Assembly (NCBI GenBank): GCA_013397865.1
Contig: VZTI01005061.1
Location: forward strand, 723,032 to 787,031
DNA from: Struthidea cinerea
Taxonomy: Eukaryota; Chordata; Aves; Passeriformes; Corcoracidae
Direction of reading: 5' to 3'
Length of the DNA: 64,000 nt
Shown: in pieces, positions 42,215-55,736 of the stretch
Layout: each line of letters opens with the position of its first letter
Position numbering within the stretch: position 1 is the stretch's first letter
Notes under the pieces: generated by a model
Databases searched by the model: none
What the model saw: the letters and a program-made list of their open reading frames with translations, nothing else
Told to the model about the DNA's origin: nothing
Translations under genes and position numbers: made by a program

Positions 42215-42472
42215 AAGACTTGAATTTCAAGTCCATCGCTGACCCACAGACTTTGTGTGTCCTTGGGCAAAAGGCTTTGTTGTTTTTTTTTTTTTCGTCT
42301 CACTGCCTCATCTGTAAAACAGAGATAACACTACTTCTTTTATCCCAACCTGACTATTTACATAATAAAAGCCTTTCCGTGCATGACAGACTCTTATATA
42401 TTTGTACAGCATCTAGAATAATGAGGACCTGGATCTTGGGACTACAACACAAACAATACACAACAATTAAGA
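42215..42472 (+). repeat. Ancient amniote MIR-like/CORE-SINE
   Basis: TGTGTGTCCTTGGGCAAAAG, a T run, then TCTCACTGCCTCATCTGTAA and AACAGAGATAACACTACTTC match the MIR core in sense. TTTGTACAGCATCTAGAATA then ATGAGGACCTGGATCTTGGG and CAATACACAACAA match the tail tgtacagc(g/a)cctagcacaatgggg. Core and tail lie in the correct order and strand. Confidence 0.6.
42285..42295. repeat. T homopolymer within the SINE fossil
   Basis: A short T run, approximate ends, separates the two core blocks of the SINE. Confidence 0.7.
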
Positions 42473-45400
42473 TTATACATCCATCCAAAATATACCTAAT
42501 GCACCTCATACATGTACCTTGCCAGAGAGACATGACTATTCCACAGTGAACTCTGTTTCTTTGATTTCTGTGGTCCCTCCTTTTGTGCCGCTCTTTTGCC
42601 TAAGAAAAGCTTTGGCAGAGAGGTAAGTTTTACATAAGTCAGGAGTTCTGTGACAATCCTTTTATGGTGTCCTGCAGGTGGAAGGCATGATGGACCCCGG
42701 AGTCTGAAGGGAATTGCATGGAACTGGGCAGCATTGTGCAGCACCTCTGCATTTCTGCAGCAGCTCTCCTGTGGCCCCATTCACCTCCCACTGGATCAGG
42801 AAAGATCTGCCTTGAAGGATGCTTGTCCCTCTGTGAAAAGGGAAAAGAAAGAGCCTCTCATCCATACTGTTCCTGGGGAGGACTGTGTACCCACTGCAGG
42901 TGAGCCCAGTGCAGAACTGTCTTCTTGGTAAGCAAATCCTACACCCTTGGAGAGGTCTCACAACATTCTGGGGATGCAGCAGGAAATGTTGGATCTGCTC
43001 ATCCTGTTCCATGCTTGTGGGGTGAGGTGCAGTAATAAGCATCCCCTCAGCATCAGCCTGGAGGCTACAGGATCAGAGATCTGTTATTGTGCTGCACATT
43101 TTCCTAGGAAATGTTCTCTGAAGAGTTTATGCTCAGCTTGGAAAAAGACAGCTTCCCACACCAGAACTTTTGGGAAGTGGTAAGCTTTTTCCCCCTAGCC
43201 TGTATGCTCAGAAGGTAATGCCAAAATAGCATTGGAGGTCAGGCTGGGTCTGCACTGCGATTTCTCTGCATGATGAGAGAAAATAAAACAGAGGGTGCTT
43301 GGCTGCCCTGAACTGGTGTGTCCAGGCCCTGAGGCTGGGCTGGCTCTGCAGCTACTTGGCATGGAAAGGAGGAAAAACATGCATAAATTAGGAGCTCTTA
43401 AGGCCAGTTTCCTTCTTTGGTTCCAGAATAACTGGCCGAGGGCACTTGTATTGCAGCAGCAGACCAGCCCCTCCCCACTGACAGGTGACACTCTTTAGTG
43501 CTTCCCTTGTGCTGGCAGAAACACCACGACATTAATTACACTGTGCAGCATTGCCCTGGCTAAAAAACAGGGATGCTCATCCCCCCTCCTTTTCTTCACG
43601 AGATTTTTACAAACAAAAAAGAACAAGTGATGGTAACCGCAGTATTAACAATACATAGTTGTAGCTGATTAGTTTGGTTTCCTGTCCTGCACAAGGAAGA
43701 TTGCATTGTGCTGTGCCTATTGTTTTATGGGAACTCAGGCTGGATACCAGGTGTCTGTTACAAATGTTGGGCACCAAATTAAACACCCACACGTACTGAA
43801 AGGACCAGCAACACGACAGGAAGAATTATTCATTTTGCCAGCAGTAAAATGACAAAGCAGAGGAGTGACAAATGCTCTAGATAAACTCAGAGCTCCAATT
43901 TAATGCATGGGATAAGGACCTCTTTTTCCAAATAAAGACTCCCAACTCTTGCAGTTTCTTACTTCTCCATAATTTAACTGTGCACATATTTGGCATTTAG
44001 AGTGTGACGGATTTACACATTTGCTATCAAATGAGCTGCAAGAGCTAATCAGCTCGGGCAGAATTGCACATATTAATGAAGAAGGCTCTTCTGCATGCCT
44101 GTGATGTAGACACCCACTTAACTGGGGCACCAGAGACTAATTTGAAAAGATTTTGTTCACGTAGCTCTTTTCCTATGATGAATGCTTGCAGGGAATCATG
44201 CTGTAGAGAGGGAGCAAGCAGTATCTGCAAAATCTGGTTAAATAGTTCTCATTACTGAGTGATGGAAGAGCAATAGGAAAGATAATTTATTAGTGGCTCA
44301 AAGCTAATGAGAATAATTAGCACTATGATGCTTTCTAAGCATAGAATAACCGTCCTTAAGGAGCGCTGTCTCCCTGCAGCAGTGCCGAGTGCTCTGGGCA
44401 GGAGGACAGGACTTCCAGGGGCAGGAATCTTACAAACCAAGGACCAGGTCGGGCAGCTCTGTGGAAACACCCACACATCCTATGGCCTGCATTAGACCAA
44501 TGCTTTCCTAAATTTTTGGCTAACAGACCATTTTTTTTTTCTGTCTCAAAAACAGCTACAGTGGGCTGATGAATAGAGTTTACACTTCAGCTTAACTCCT
44601 CAGAAACCAGGGGTTGGAAATTGCTGCCTTGGATGATGAGATTTTTTGCAATATTGCATCACACAGTACCTTCCAAAACCTTGCAAAAGTCAAGCCAGTC
44701 AAGAGTGCTTTACAGGAAGTATTTCAGCAGCAATGGTCAGTCCCCAGGAATCCTGACTGCCAGCAGAAAAAATGGCATTTGGCTTCTTTTCCTTTGTAGA
44801 TACCCAGGTATCCTCCTTCCTCACTCTGTAAATAAAAGCAGGATGTGCAGAGAAAACATAGCATCTTCTTGTGACCAGTCAAAGAAACTAATGGGAAAAA
44901 TTCTGGTTTCCAATCAGTTCCAGCACAGAGCAGTAATGTACACAACCGGATTAGCAAAAGGGCTGCGCTCCTGTGGTTCCAGCAGAGCCATGGAACGCTC
45001 AGGGATGCTGGGCTGCCAAAGGCAAAGGAAATGCCAGCGTTTGGCTACAGTGCTCAACACCTGCTGATAAAAGCTGATTTTCCCCCCACCTCTCAGTTTT
45101 CAGAATTTACTCCTGCAATCCCAGTGTTCCATTACAGACCCAATCACACTAAAGTAAGCTATTAAATTAAAACGAGGTGCACGTGGGCAGCAGTCCCCGC
45201 TCTCCCGAGTGTCATTTGGAGCAAATAGCTTGTTTCATAGTTTGTAAAACGCAGTTGGCAGGGGTTCAGTGTTATTCTAGGAAATCCATGTAGGCAACAT
45301 TTCTTTCTTGTAATATAGCACTATCAAAAATATGGAGAGTGATTTTACTTTTTATTTTTTAAAAGGCAAACAGACAAAACATCTGTAGGCTATGTCGCCA

Positions 45401-48400
45401 GGTCTTGACTTTTCTTTTGAAAAGCAGTTTGCCTCTAAAATCAAAATCACCCATAAAGCAATTCCATCTGAAACAAGACTCTCTGAAGCATTCTCTTAGA
45501 GCTTACTCATGATGGGAGTTTTATCTGCTTTTTTACTCCCAAATTAAATGCTGCATGAACATAGACCTTACCTCTCTAATCTTTTTTCACCAGTAATATC
45601 AATCTATCTTTGCAGACGACTATTGAAAGGATTTTAAGTTAGCAAGATTTGGGGACTTAATTTGGTCTGAGTGGGAGTTTAGATAAATTCCCAAGGCTGT
45701 TTCACCCAACTGCAACTATTTAGGAGGGGCTTGGGGGTCAACATGGCTGTCTGATCCAAAATGCAATTTTAGAGCGGGGGAAAAGAGGAAATGGAGGTTT
45801 TTTAGGCTGCTTTTCTTGACTCAGATTGGAAAGCAAGTCTCTTCCAGCCTCGCTAGGAGGAGTTGCTCTGGTTTGAGCAAGTAAGGCCATAGTTACTGGG
45901 TCAGAGGTAGATGGATTACAACAGAGCCAAATCATCCTCTGGGGTCGCAGGGGCTGGGATAGAAGCTTGGGACTCCCAACTTGTATTTGCCATATCCCAG
46001 AGCATTCACTCTCCTGGGAACTTTTCCCTCCTTTTGGCAGATGAAACAAATCCAACATCTCAGGCTCTTTCATTAGATGGGAAAACCATTTCCTCTCCAG
46101 CTTCCAGTGTGCACAAAAAGCTTGGCCTTGCTGCCCTTCATCTCTTGGTCCAACCGCACAGCAGGACTAACACAGCCCTGTGGGCTATTTATATCTTGTT
46201 TAAGCCAACACTGGGGAACAAAGTGATGCACAATCCTTGCTCAGCCTCTCTGCTGTGCACACGTTTTACCCTTCCTCGACAAGATTTAATCTTCTTAGGG
46301 TTAACTATGTAGCAGATGTCCAAGACCTTTGAATCACACCTTAAAAAGACTGAAAGACCAACCCCATAATTGCAACAGCAGAATCTCTGATTCACTGCAA
46401 ACCATTTGTTATCAGCAATTAAGTTTCTTGCTGATAAATGATTCATGACTTGAAAGCCCAGATTACTCACTTTTAACCATGGCAGAAATTCCTGTGTGAT
46501 TATGAATGCCTGGGCTACACATCTACTGCGACAGGCTGGAAACTCTGAATGTGTGAAAAGCCCAACCATTTAAATACAGAAAATAAGAGCTCTTACATAT
46601 ATTTTTCATTCACAGTTTGTAGAAAATAATAACGTATTTCAATTTCAATGTGACTGATGTGAATATAAACATAAACTGACTTCACTAGCAAATAAAAACA
46701 CCAACTTTTGCTTTACTGGAGGCAACAGAACTAAAAGAGTGTGACTGATATCCAGACCTGGCCTACTAATTAAAAAGGCTTGGAAGCAAAGCTCAGAGCT
46801 CCTGGTGCACTCCAGTTCACAGTAACTACGGCTTTTGTCAGCCATTTGATGTAATCATTTATGGTGTTCAAAACTGTATTTTTCAAAAACCATTCAGACC
46901 ATAAACCAGATGAGTCATGACCCTGTAACAGAAGGTAAATTATTCTCAAATATTTTATATTTGTGCATTAACACATGATTAGCCAAGAAAAAAATGAATG
47001 CCCAAGGCCAAGAACTAACTGACAAAAGACTGAAGGGAAAAATGAGAATTCCTAATTTTATTATGGTGTAACCAGCTGTAAGGAATTACTAGTCTGAAGC
47101 ACAGTGTGCAATTGTCTTATCCTAAACATTTACTAAAGCCTATAATTCAGAATGATCCTGACTAGTGAAGTCACCATTGGCAAGCTATCATTCTTTTCTT
47201 TCTTATTTTTGAAGAAGTCTACATTTCTCACCAATTAGCACAAACATAGGCACAGCCTATGCACGGAAATGCTCAACATTTTCTGGAGGCTGTTACTTCG
47301 TTAGTGCCAGCTGCTTTGACTCTGAGATCAAAAGAGACGCAGCAAGTTCTGGACTGATCATATTTAAGTTTGCTAAAAGCAGAAGAATTCCTGTTTGAGA
47401 TCAAATGGCATCAATATGTATTGTATCCTAAATGCAGGGTGGAGTGCCTGCTACTTATGTGAGGATAGCTTGAAATAAAGAATTACCATGATCTTCTGCA
47501 AAAGTGCTATACACAACATAAGTAACTGTGCTAATTGAAAGGGAAAAAAACAGAGTAAGAGACTTCATAAATTAGGCTACTTTTACATTATAGTATTATG
47601 TACTATCAGGCAGCTGATTTTTTTGGGTGAAGAGGCTCATCAGGTGCCTAATAAGAGAAGATACTTGGCACAGCTCCATGGCCATTCCAACTGATGTCAT
47701 GGTTAACAAGCTGGCTACCATACAAGGCCAATCAGGCTACTGGTATTCCACAATACTCACTAATGGCTTCAGCAGCTTAACGGTGCCAAACATACAGTGC
47801 CATTAATTAGGCAAGAGAGAGAGAGGGAAAAAACACCCAGGAAGGAGATAAGATGCCATTCACCTCCTGAGCAGCCCCTAAGCACGGCCTGCGGGTCCAA
47901 ACTAGAAGAAAATGAGAGGGGCAGACTGAGGAGCAAGAGGAACGTTTCAGACCCAGGTCACAGCTCTCTGCTATGGGAAGCTGTTCTGTGCCCCCTGGAG
48001 TGCCAGGGCAGAGGGAGGCTGACCCTCACACCACCACACACCTGCAGTGCTGCCTAGCATTCCCGAGGCCGGGATGTCCCAGCCACGGGCAGTGGGAACT
48101 CGTCCCGCGTGCGCCGGCTCTTCCTAAGCCACCACCAGCTGTGGTCATTGGCCCAGTGGGGAAGAAGCTCGACAAGGCTGATTAATGATAAAAATACTTG
48201 TCTTTTTTAAAATTTATTTCTAGTTCAAGGTGAATCACAACTTCCTGCCCCTCCCTCTCCCCTCCTGTGAAGACAGAAGTACTTCCAGATCAACGTTTTT
48301 TTTGTTTAAGCATCAAAAGTGTAACACATTTCAACTGCTGCTGATACAGGTTTTACAGCGATGACTGTCAGAGACAGATTGTTTGTGCAACTCCTTAAGG

Positions 48401-49196
48401 AGCAAAAAGGAAAAATCCCTCCTACAAATGAAGATAAACTTTTGGAATGTAAACAGGTAATACACACAATTACTGCATTACCAGAAGTATTATGCATTTA
48501 GTATTATGCATTTCTCAAAACAGCTGAACATAACACTTTACAACACATATTTTATATGACCCAATCATAACTTGAAGGGAGACTGTGTACCCTGTAAGAG
48601 TAACCATGTACCCCAATAAGATAATCATTCCTGCCATAACTTACAGATACATACAGTATTGATGCCAAAGAAAGAGGGTTTTTAATTTCACCCATGCTCT
48701 GCTGATTTGTGATGCGTGGCTTAATTCACTCAATACATTTTATAAAGGTATGTAAACAGTTCTGATTTAAAGACCAGAGAGGTTTAAATGAAATTAACAG
48801 ATCTGGACTGGTCAATGTTAATGTCTTCATTAACTCAGATACCTTATTTATCCCTGAGCACCTTAAAATTGTTCCCCCAAATCTCAGTCAAGAACATGTA
48901 ACTATTTCACATGAACGTAAAACTGCATTTGAATAAATCTGTGACTTATAAATCCCATTTTCCTGGACTGATTTAAACAAAACATAACAAAACAAACCCA
49001 AACCAAACCATGTCCCCTCCCCTTCGTTTTTTACATATACTGCAATACCGGAACAAAAATTTCACCCTAACAAACAACATCACCTAGAGACACACTACAG
49101 ACTACAAAAATATTGCATAGGAGTGTCAGTGGGCATAGTCTCCCAACATGAGAGAAAATGCTAAGTTTTCTTTAAAACATTATGGCAACATTCTAA

Positions 49197-49370
49197 TTTA
49201 TTTTCCTTTTAAAAATCAAGTGGTTTCACTTTATTTCAAAATTGTACAAAATGGCCATGGCTGTTTATAAAAAAAAGTCTCTGTCTTGAGAATTTGTGAA
49301 GTCTCAGGTGCATCAACAAAAGACCTGGAACCATTCACAGTGCAGCGGAAAGCTTCTTTTGAGGCAGAAA
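49197..49370 (-). other. PDIA5: PDIA5 3' UTR with two candidate poly(A) signals
   Basis: On the minus strand AATAAA occurs at 49235-49230 and again at 49202-49197, 136 and 169 bases past the stop. A distal alternative AATAAA lies at 48218-48213. Confidence 0.5.
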
Positions 49371-49451
49371 CTACAGTTCATCCTTCTTCTTTCCTACTCT
49401 TTCATGATCTCTTTCTCTCAGGGTTCGCATGAAAGTGGTGAATCCAGACTC
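49371..49451 (-). CDS. PDIA5: PDIA5 last coding exon with KDEL terminus
   Basis: The acceptor is TTCAAAACCAG (49452), preceded by a pyrimidine tract. The 26 codons ESGFTTFMRTLRERDHERVG then KKKDEL end with TAG at 49373-49371. It was recognised from the helix GFTTFMRTLRERDHERVGKK, the usual end of PDIA5. Confidence 0.95.
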   Translation of the reverse strand, partial: ESGFTTFMRTLRERDHERVGKKKDEL

Positions 49452-52400
49452 CTGGTTTTGAAGGAAGAAAAATACGGGTCATATTTTTACCAACAAAACA
49501 AAACAATGCATCAAGAACGCTTGGAGCTTCTGTATCCCAGCAGAATATAAACTAAGGAGCAGTTGTTTAGTTCTGTACCCCACGGCAGAACAGAAACTAA
49601 GGAGCAGTTACTGCTTCTGCATTGCCTCATCGTACCACACTCTGCTCCAGTGCTGCTCCACTGCAATGCAAGGGGAGAATATCCATGCGCATCCCACACG
49701 TCAAACTTTGAAGAGATGGGACACAGAGAAAAAGGCCCTAAAACTCACAGGACAAGGTAAAATCTACCACTAGAACTGCCATTGATGCCTTTTTGTTGAA
49801 AACACTCAAAAGACCTTTTCAATCTGCCTTTGTATGTTATTTGTGTCATTTTACAAGCAGTTACTGGATTGTTTGTTGACTATACACACACTTGCCATTC
49901 ATCCTCTAACAGTTTTGATCATGATTTTCCTCCTTTTCCAAACCTTCCAATGATGGAAATCACTTTTTTTTTTTTTAATTACTACTAAAATTATTATCAA
50001 AGTTTTCATACCTGGTTATCTAGGTGCCAACCTCTGTATTTCAATAACTTATGATTTAAGGCTGTTGAATGCCAGCAGCTTCCTTGTCCAAGGAAAGCTG
50101 TGAACACAGCTCTCGGGCATTTCAGAAGCCTCAGATGGGTGGAGATGTTAACACCTGTGCTGGAATACACAGTCTAGTGGTACCCCAACACTGAAGTTTT
50201 CTGGGCAAGTAGCACTGCTCCCTCTCAATCTGACCATTTTTGCATTTAAACAATCACACAATACACCACTCAAAACTGGTGATGAAGAGGGAAAATACCA
50301 AAGGTAGAGAGCAACTAACAGAAGTCAAAGACTTAAAACAATGTTGGGGAACAACAAAACCAAATAAACCAAAACCAAACCACAAAGCTTTTAGAAGGCT
50401 GAACAACAAAACACTTTCCTAAAACTATTGACTATTCTTCCACTGAAAATAAATGAAGTGACAAGCTTCGGCCGCTGTTTTCACCTGGAGACATCTGGCA
50501 ATCAACAGCCCCCAAGAAAGGCACTGTGCTAAGCACGGCCTCCAGCATTACCATGATAAGAGGTAACAAACCCTAATTCAATGCTGCACAAGCAGAAGAC
50601 AGTAGGTCCCCAGAGAGGTGGAAGGGGAACAGAGCAGCCAACAGCAGAGAGACTGGGATGTTCCTGTTGGGTAATTTTTACCCAAGAAAGGGTTGGCTGC
50701 ATATAGGGGATTTGTCAGTCCACTTTTCCAGCGTATGGATAAGTATCTCCCAACTGCTGTGCCTCAGAGCACTCCTGTATTGGATATAAACTCTTTCTAT
50801 CAGCCACCACGGATCCTTTCTTTCATTTATCGTTTCTCTAAGTAAGGGTTAGAGATGCAAAAACTGCGGCTGAAATCTTACTTCAATTGTTGGCTACTGC
50901 ACCCATCTTTACTTTTAAGAAAAGATCCAGAATTGGAACTAAACACAGTATCCATAACAACGGCTGGATCAGCACCATGAAATGGTAATTACTGGGGTGC
51001 AAGTATGCTGAAGAAAACTGGGAGGTGAAGCTCCATGAATACTTCCCCAAGATCCTGACCAACAGAGAAGCTCAGAACCTGGCTTTTTAATTCATGTTTT
51101 TATATAATTTTCTGAGCTCTAAGAGCAGCAATAACTTTCAGGCAAGAATCTTTTTTCAAAAATCACTGCATGGCTCAAAGACCCCAGGTTTTTCTTGCAG
51201 ACCCCAGGCAATCAATGGCTGCTAAGGAGTAACCTCCCTCTAGGAGGTTATGACAAAGGCAGCCCACAAATAATTGAATTGCTTCCTTATTTTCAGGCAC
51301 TTTACAACCACTGAAGGCATTATGCCATTTCTGCCCCCATTTCTTGCACTCATAGCATATAATTAGCTGGCCACAGCAGGACAAAAGAATGAAACTTCAG
51401 CCCAGGGGTAGATGGCACGATTTGTCTTCCCATCCTGAGTGCCAGGAGTGAATCTGATTCAGGGCAAATGAGATATTTACTTTCCCCTAGTCTCCAAAGG
51501 ACAGCTTTGTCCTGGCTATAAAACCAATGGTCTGTCACCATTTGGCAGCCTGGTGGCCCTGTAACACGTTTGCAGTGTCCATGCAACCCAGAACTGACAG
51601 GAGTTAAGTCCTGTGTTTTCTGGCATTTCTGCCAGCAGCACATGCAATAAACCCTTCCCTTTCACTCAGTCCAAATTCACTCACAGACTTCAGCTTAAAG
51701 AATAAAATATACAAAGAGCATTACCAAATCTAATCCTTTTTCCTCTTCTCATGTTCCTAAAAATAGACCAAGTGTGTTCCTAATGCAGAGATGTACAGGA
51801 TTGTGGTACAATCCATGTAAGACAGCAACAGAGGCAGTTCAACATTCTTCCAGCATGGTAAAAATTCACTCTGCAGTTTTCATCTGCAAGGCAGGACAGG
51901 CAGAGGAGACCTCCCTCCCTGTACCAGGTGATGACACTTGCTTTCACTTACCCCTCGATCTCCTGTATATTTTTCCACAAATTTCCCGTAGTTGTAATAG
52001 TTGAAGGTGGGGTAGCCATCAACCCCCTCCTGCTTACACAGGTCATGATTCTGTCCTTTGGCACAGTCCACTGCAGCGTAGGCGATCTGAAACACAAGAG
52101 ATCACACTGAGGCAGGAGAAGACAAAGCAAGAGCCCACTTCATGGTGATGCTGCTGCAGCTTAGCCTCAGCAATGTGAGAGGTCCAGGTCTTCTGCCAAA
52201 CATGCAATGGCTTCTGTAAGGGCTCAGCTATGGAGAGCAGAGGGTGGTCATCACCTGGCCTGTGCAGCTGCACGGCATGTTCAACTCACAGAGCAGAAAA
52301 TCACCTTCCCACTGAGCTCTGCATTCGACTCCAAACAGGAAATCCAGAGGCTGGGTTAATAAAACCAAATCCAAGCACAGTGGTCACAGCTCTGTCATGC

Positions 52401-55400
52401 TGCAATATTTTTCTTCCACTTTGGTTTTAAGTGATGAACAGTGACAGTGGCTTTGGTGATGCTAATGACCCAGCTAACCCATCCTCCTTCCTGTGGCATG
52501 GCTAATGCTCGGAAAAGTTACCAAACATGGATGGTCACTTACACAGCCTATTCATAGATTAATGATTTCTACTCCAAATAGCTTTTCTAAACTCCATGCA
52601 GCTCTCCCAAGGTCAAATGGGGATGGGTAAGAGGCCAGAGCATTGTTGACCAAGCACTGCACATAGGGAAGAAGGCTGCTTGCTTACAGTCTCAGCCTGG
52701 GTTTGTATTTCCTTCCCTGTCTTTTTTCAGGACTGTACATTATATGCAGCCATTAGCAAAGTGGGCTTTAATTCCTTTTGAAACCTCTAGATGCTACTGT
52801 CACATAGACAAACCCTGAGTAGGAAAGAGCCCACCACACTTTCAGCCTGTTGGCGGTGGAGCAACACCCTCAGTCCCTGCCTGCTTCCACACAGGCAGGG
52901 TGAGGAAACACAGCCTCACAGCCCCAGAGCAGCAGCTCTGAACATTCAAGTCCTGACTCTCTGAAGTATTAAGGAGGGGCTGCCCTTAACAGTTCTGATG
53001 CTGAAATAAAATGTCATTCCTAGGCTTCTACTCAAAGCAACTGAACCCTGTGCTGTGATTTCACCCTGACTGCTCCTGTGAGCAGCAGTTCAGGCTCTGA
53101 ACGAAGGCTGCTCACACAAGCTCTGCCTTCACAGCCCGAGCCAGGCCCTGCTGAAGGGCAAGCACGTTTAAGTACAACCTATGTAAAAAAACCAAACAAA
53201 TCAGAGGAATGACATTTTGCAACTTTTTGGTGGGTGACAATTTATCAAGTACTAATTTCATAGCAGGCACATCTTAATTTGAAATTTCCGTTCCACAAGC
53301 CTCCTTCAAACAGCTGATCAAAATACCTTTTGCTTGCATGACTTTAGGGTTGCAGTTGAACTGTGCTTCCATAATTAAAAGATCACTTAATATTCCACAA
53401 AGCCCTCCTGTTTCATGGTGACACTGTCAAAGTGAGAAAACCTGATCTCATTATCCTAGCAGTAATTAAAAGAGATTGGCAAAGCCAACTTCAGTTAATT
53501 TGCTTGTTTTGTTATGGCTTTGAAAGCCTGACAAGACAATATTCAGTATGATCTTGCTTGCTCTATCTTCAGGTGGAAAGTATTAAATAAAGTGAACAGT
53601 GTTCTTACCTTAAATATCTGGGTTTTGATTTTAAACATTAATAAGGTTATTACAGAACCAGGACTCTTGAGAGCTGTTAGAAACATGTATGATCCCTTTT
53701 TGTTTTTCTTTTTGTAAACACAGACTCCTACGCATTCAGGTCCAATTTAAATGAAAGGTTACAAATAATAAACTGCAAAAGAGTTTCATCTAAGTATTTC
53801 TGCCTTCCTGACCTTAGCAGCCAGCCAAAATTTAGAGATCTGTTGGCTACTTCTGTGTAAAGAAAGGCTTAGAATGGAGACAAACATTTATTTCATGACA
53901 CAGCGTGAAGGCAGAAAGAATACTGAAGTCCTGATTTCCTAGAAACTAGAAGAATAAATAAAATAATTTTTTTTCTCACTGCTCTAAATATCACAGAGAG
54001 AGAGATTACAGCCAGAAAAAGGGGAAGGTATGCATGCACTCATCCAGATCTTAGTAGCTGGTTTGAGGCATGAAGCTGTTGTGACTGATGATCCACCTGT
54101 TCTTGGATATTAATAAAACTAGTTTTTAGTACACTAGAAGGAAGAAGGAAGAGAAGCTCTCTTTATCTGTACCTCTGGAAACATCTAAACTGGTACTGGC
54201 TGGAGCAAAGAGTCCAATTTCATTTACAAAAGGCTTTTGTGAGAACAGCCCCCAGTGAGGAGAGGGTGCAGTGCAGGAATGCAATGCTATAAGCCACTGT
54301 TAACCTTGTTCAGAACATCTTCAGCTGTTGCCTCAGAACAGAAGACTGATGGATGTTAAGGAGGTGGCTTCTGACAGAAATGCTCAGTAGTGTCCTTGAG
54401 ACACAGATCTCCTCAGCACGTGGAAACCTAAGCTGGCCCACCTGTGCATTAGTTGTGCACACAAAGATCCCAGTCTAAGTCTGTCCGCAGCAGCCCCATG
54501 AGTCCAGTGCTGTGTCTGACAGGTCTAATGGCACATCTGGAACAGCATTTGGGAGACATGTCCATGGTCTATCCTCTCTGCAATGCTTCTACTGCAAACT
54601 CCCACACAGCCCCACCACTGCTCCTGCAAACACCATTTTGAGCCCAGCTCTTCAGAACACACACATTTGGTTAGTTTTACAGCCAGTGAGAGAAGAGGAA
54701 CGGCGATTTTCAAAAGCCTTGTAACTCATACAGACGTGAGCAAAATTTCATTGAGAAACATCTGATTCCCAAGACTGTATCTGAGGCTGCATTTCAATGC
54801 CTGCTGCCAACAGTGGCTGACTAAGAGTACTTAGGAGAGCTTGAGTGATTGCTTTAGAGTGGAAATGTTAAGGCAGCCTAAATATAGAGGTTGCTACCAT
54901 CTCTGTGCACTCATTATCATAGCATCACAGTCCTAATTGTCTTGCCTGTCTCACAGCGGAAGATCAAATATAGTGCACTGAGAGAAGAGAAAAGTGATGC
55001 TGGGAAACACTTGTAGCAAAACACACTTCCGGACTGAGGACCAATTCTTATCTCAATTCTATCAACTCCAGACAGCTGAACTCTGAGACACCCCAGAATT
55101 TCAGCAAATAGCACTGATGCCCTTTGCTTCTTTCTGTTTGTGTTTTCATGGACTGTGAATACTGAGCTCCATTGCTGGTAGAGGTGTGTCCTACCAGAGT
55201 GAATTCCTGCAAGGCTCTACTGCATGTAGAAAGATGCAGAGTCCTGGCTCAGGTGAGCAGTGATCCACTGTAGGGGGAGTTTCCCCTCATTCTGAACCCT
55301 CTTAGCAACAGTCAGCTTTTCTGCTTCACTAAAGAAGGAAACTGAGTCAGGAAAAATAACACCCAAAAAAACCTCTCTTGAAATGTGGTTAAAGACTTCT

Positions 55401-55691
55401 GGAGAATATTCCTCTCAGAATTGATCTTCATATTCAACTACCTGCAACAAGTTACACAGAAGTTCACTGGACAGCACAGGTTGGCAAGACCTACATGCTT
55501 TGACCTACAAACCCACTAAGTTTATTCAACCATAAACTGCAGACTTATTAAGCATAAGTTACCTGTGACAGGTGTCCAGGAACCAAGACACCTGGCATCA
55601 CCTCTCACAAATTTCTTCTCATGAAGAGGGAAAAACCCTCTAAAAATCTGTGAGAGAAAGAAACTCTGCTAACACTGGTCTAACATTTATA

Positions 55692-55736
<45 letters not shown>

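Larger units (their letters stand above)
36214..49196. other. Intergenic region between SEC22A promoter and PDIA5 3' end
   Basis: No exon of a known protein is recognised. Short open frames on both strands lack domain signals or plausible splice partners. The interval holds old repeats: MIR-like SINEs at 37990-38135 and 42215-42472 and an ancient CR1/L3-like LINE at about 40480-41640. A small CpG-containing patch lies at 48000-48180. An undetected non-coding RNA cannot be excluded. Confidence 0.6.

Noticed and set aside
42650..43042. Overlapping frames of 93 and 126 codons on opposite strands
   Set aside because: No recognisable domain or splice context; chance frames in a somewhat GC-richer intergenic stretch.
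45730..46300. Possible further ancient repeat (CAGGGGCTGGGATAGAAGC, GGGACTCCCAACTT)
   Set aside because: Only short pieces resemble repeats seen in turtles; too weak to list without alignment.
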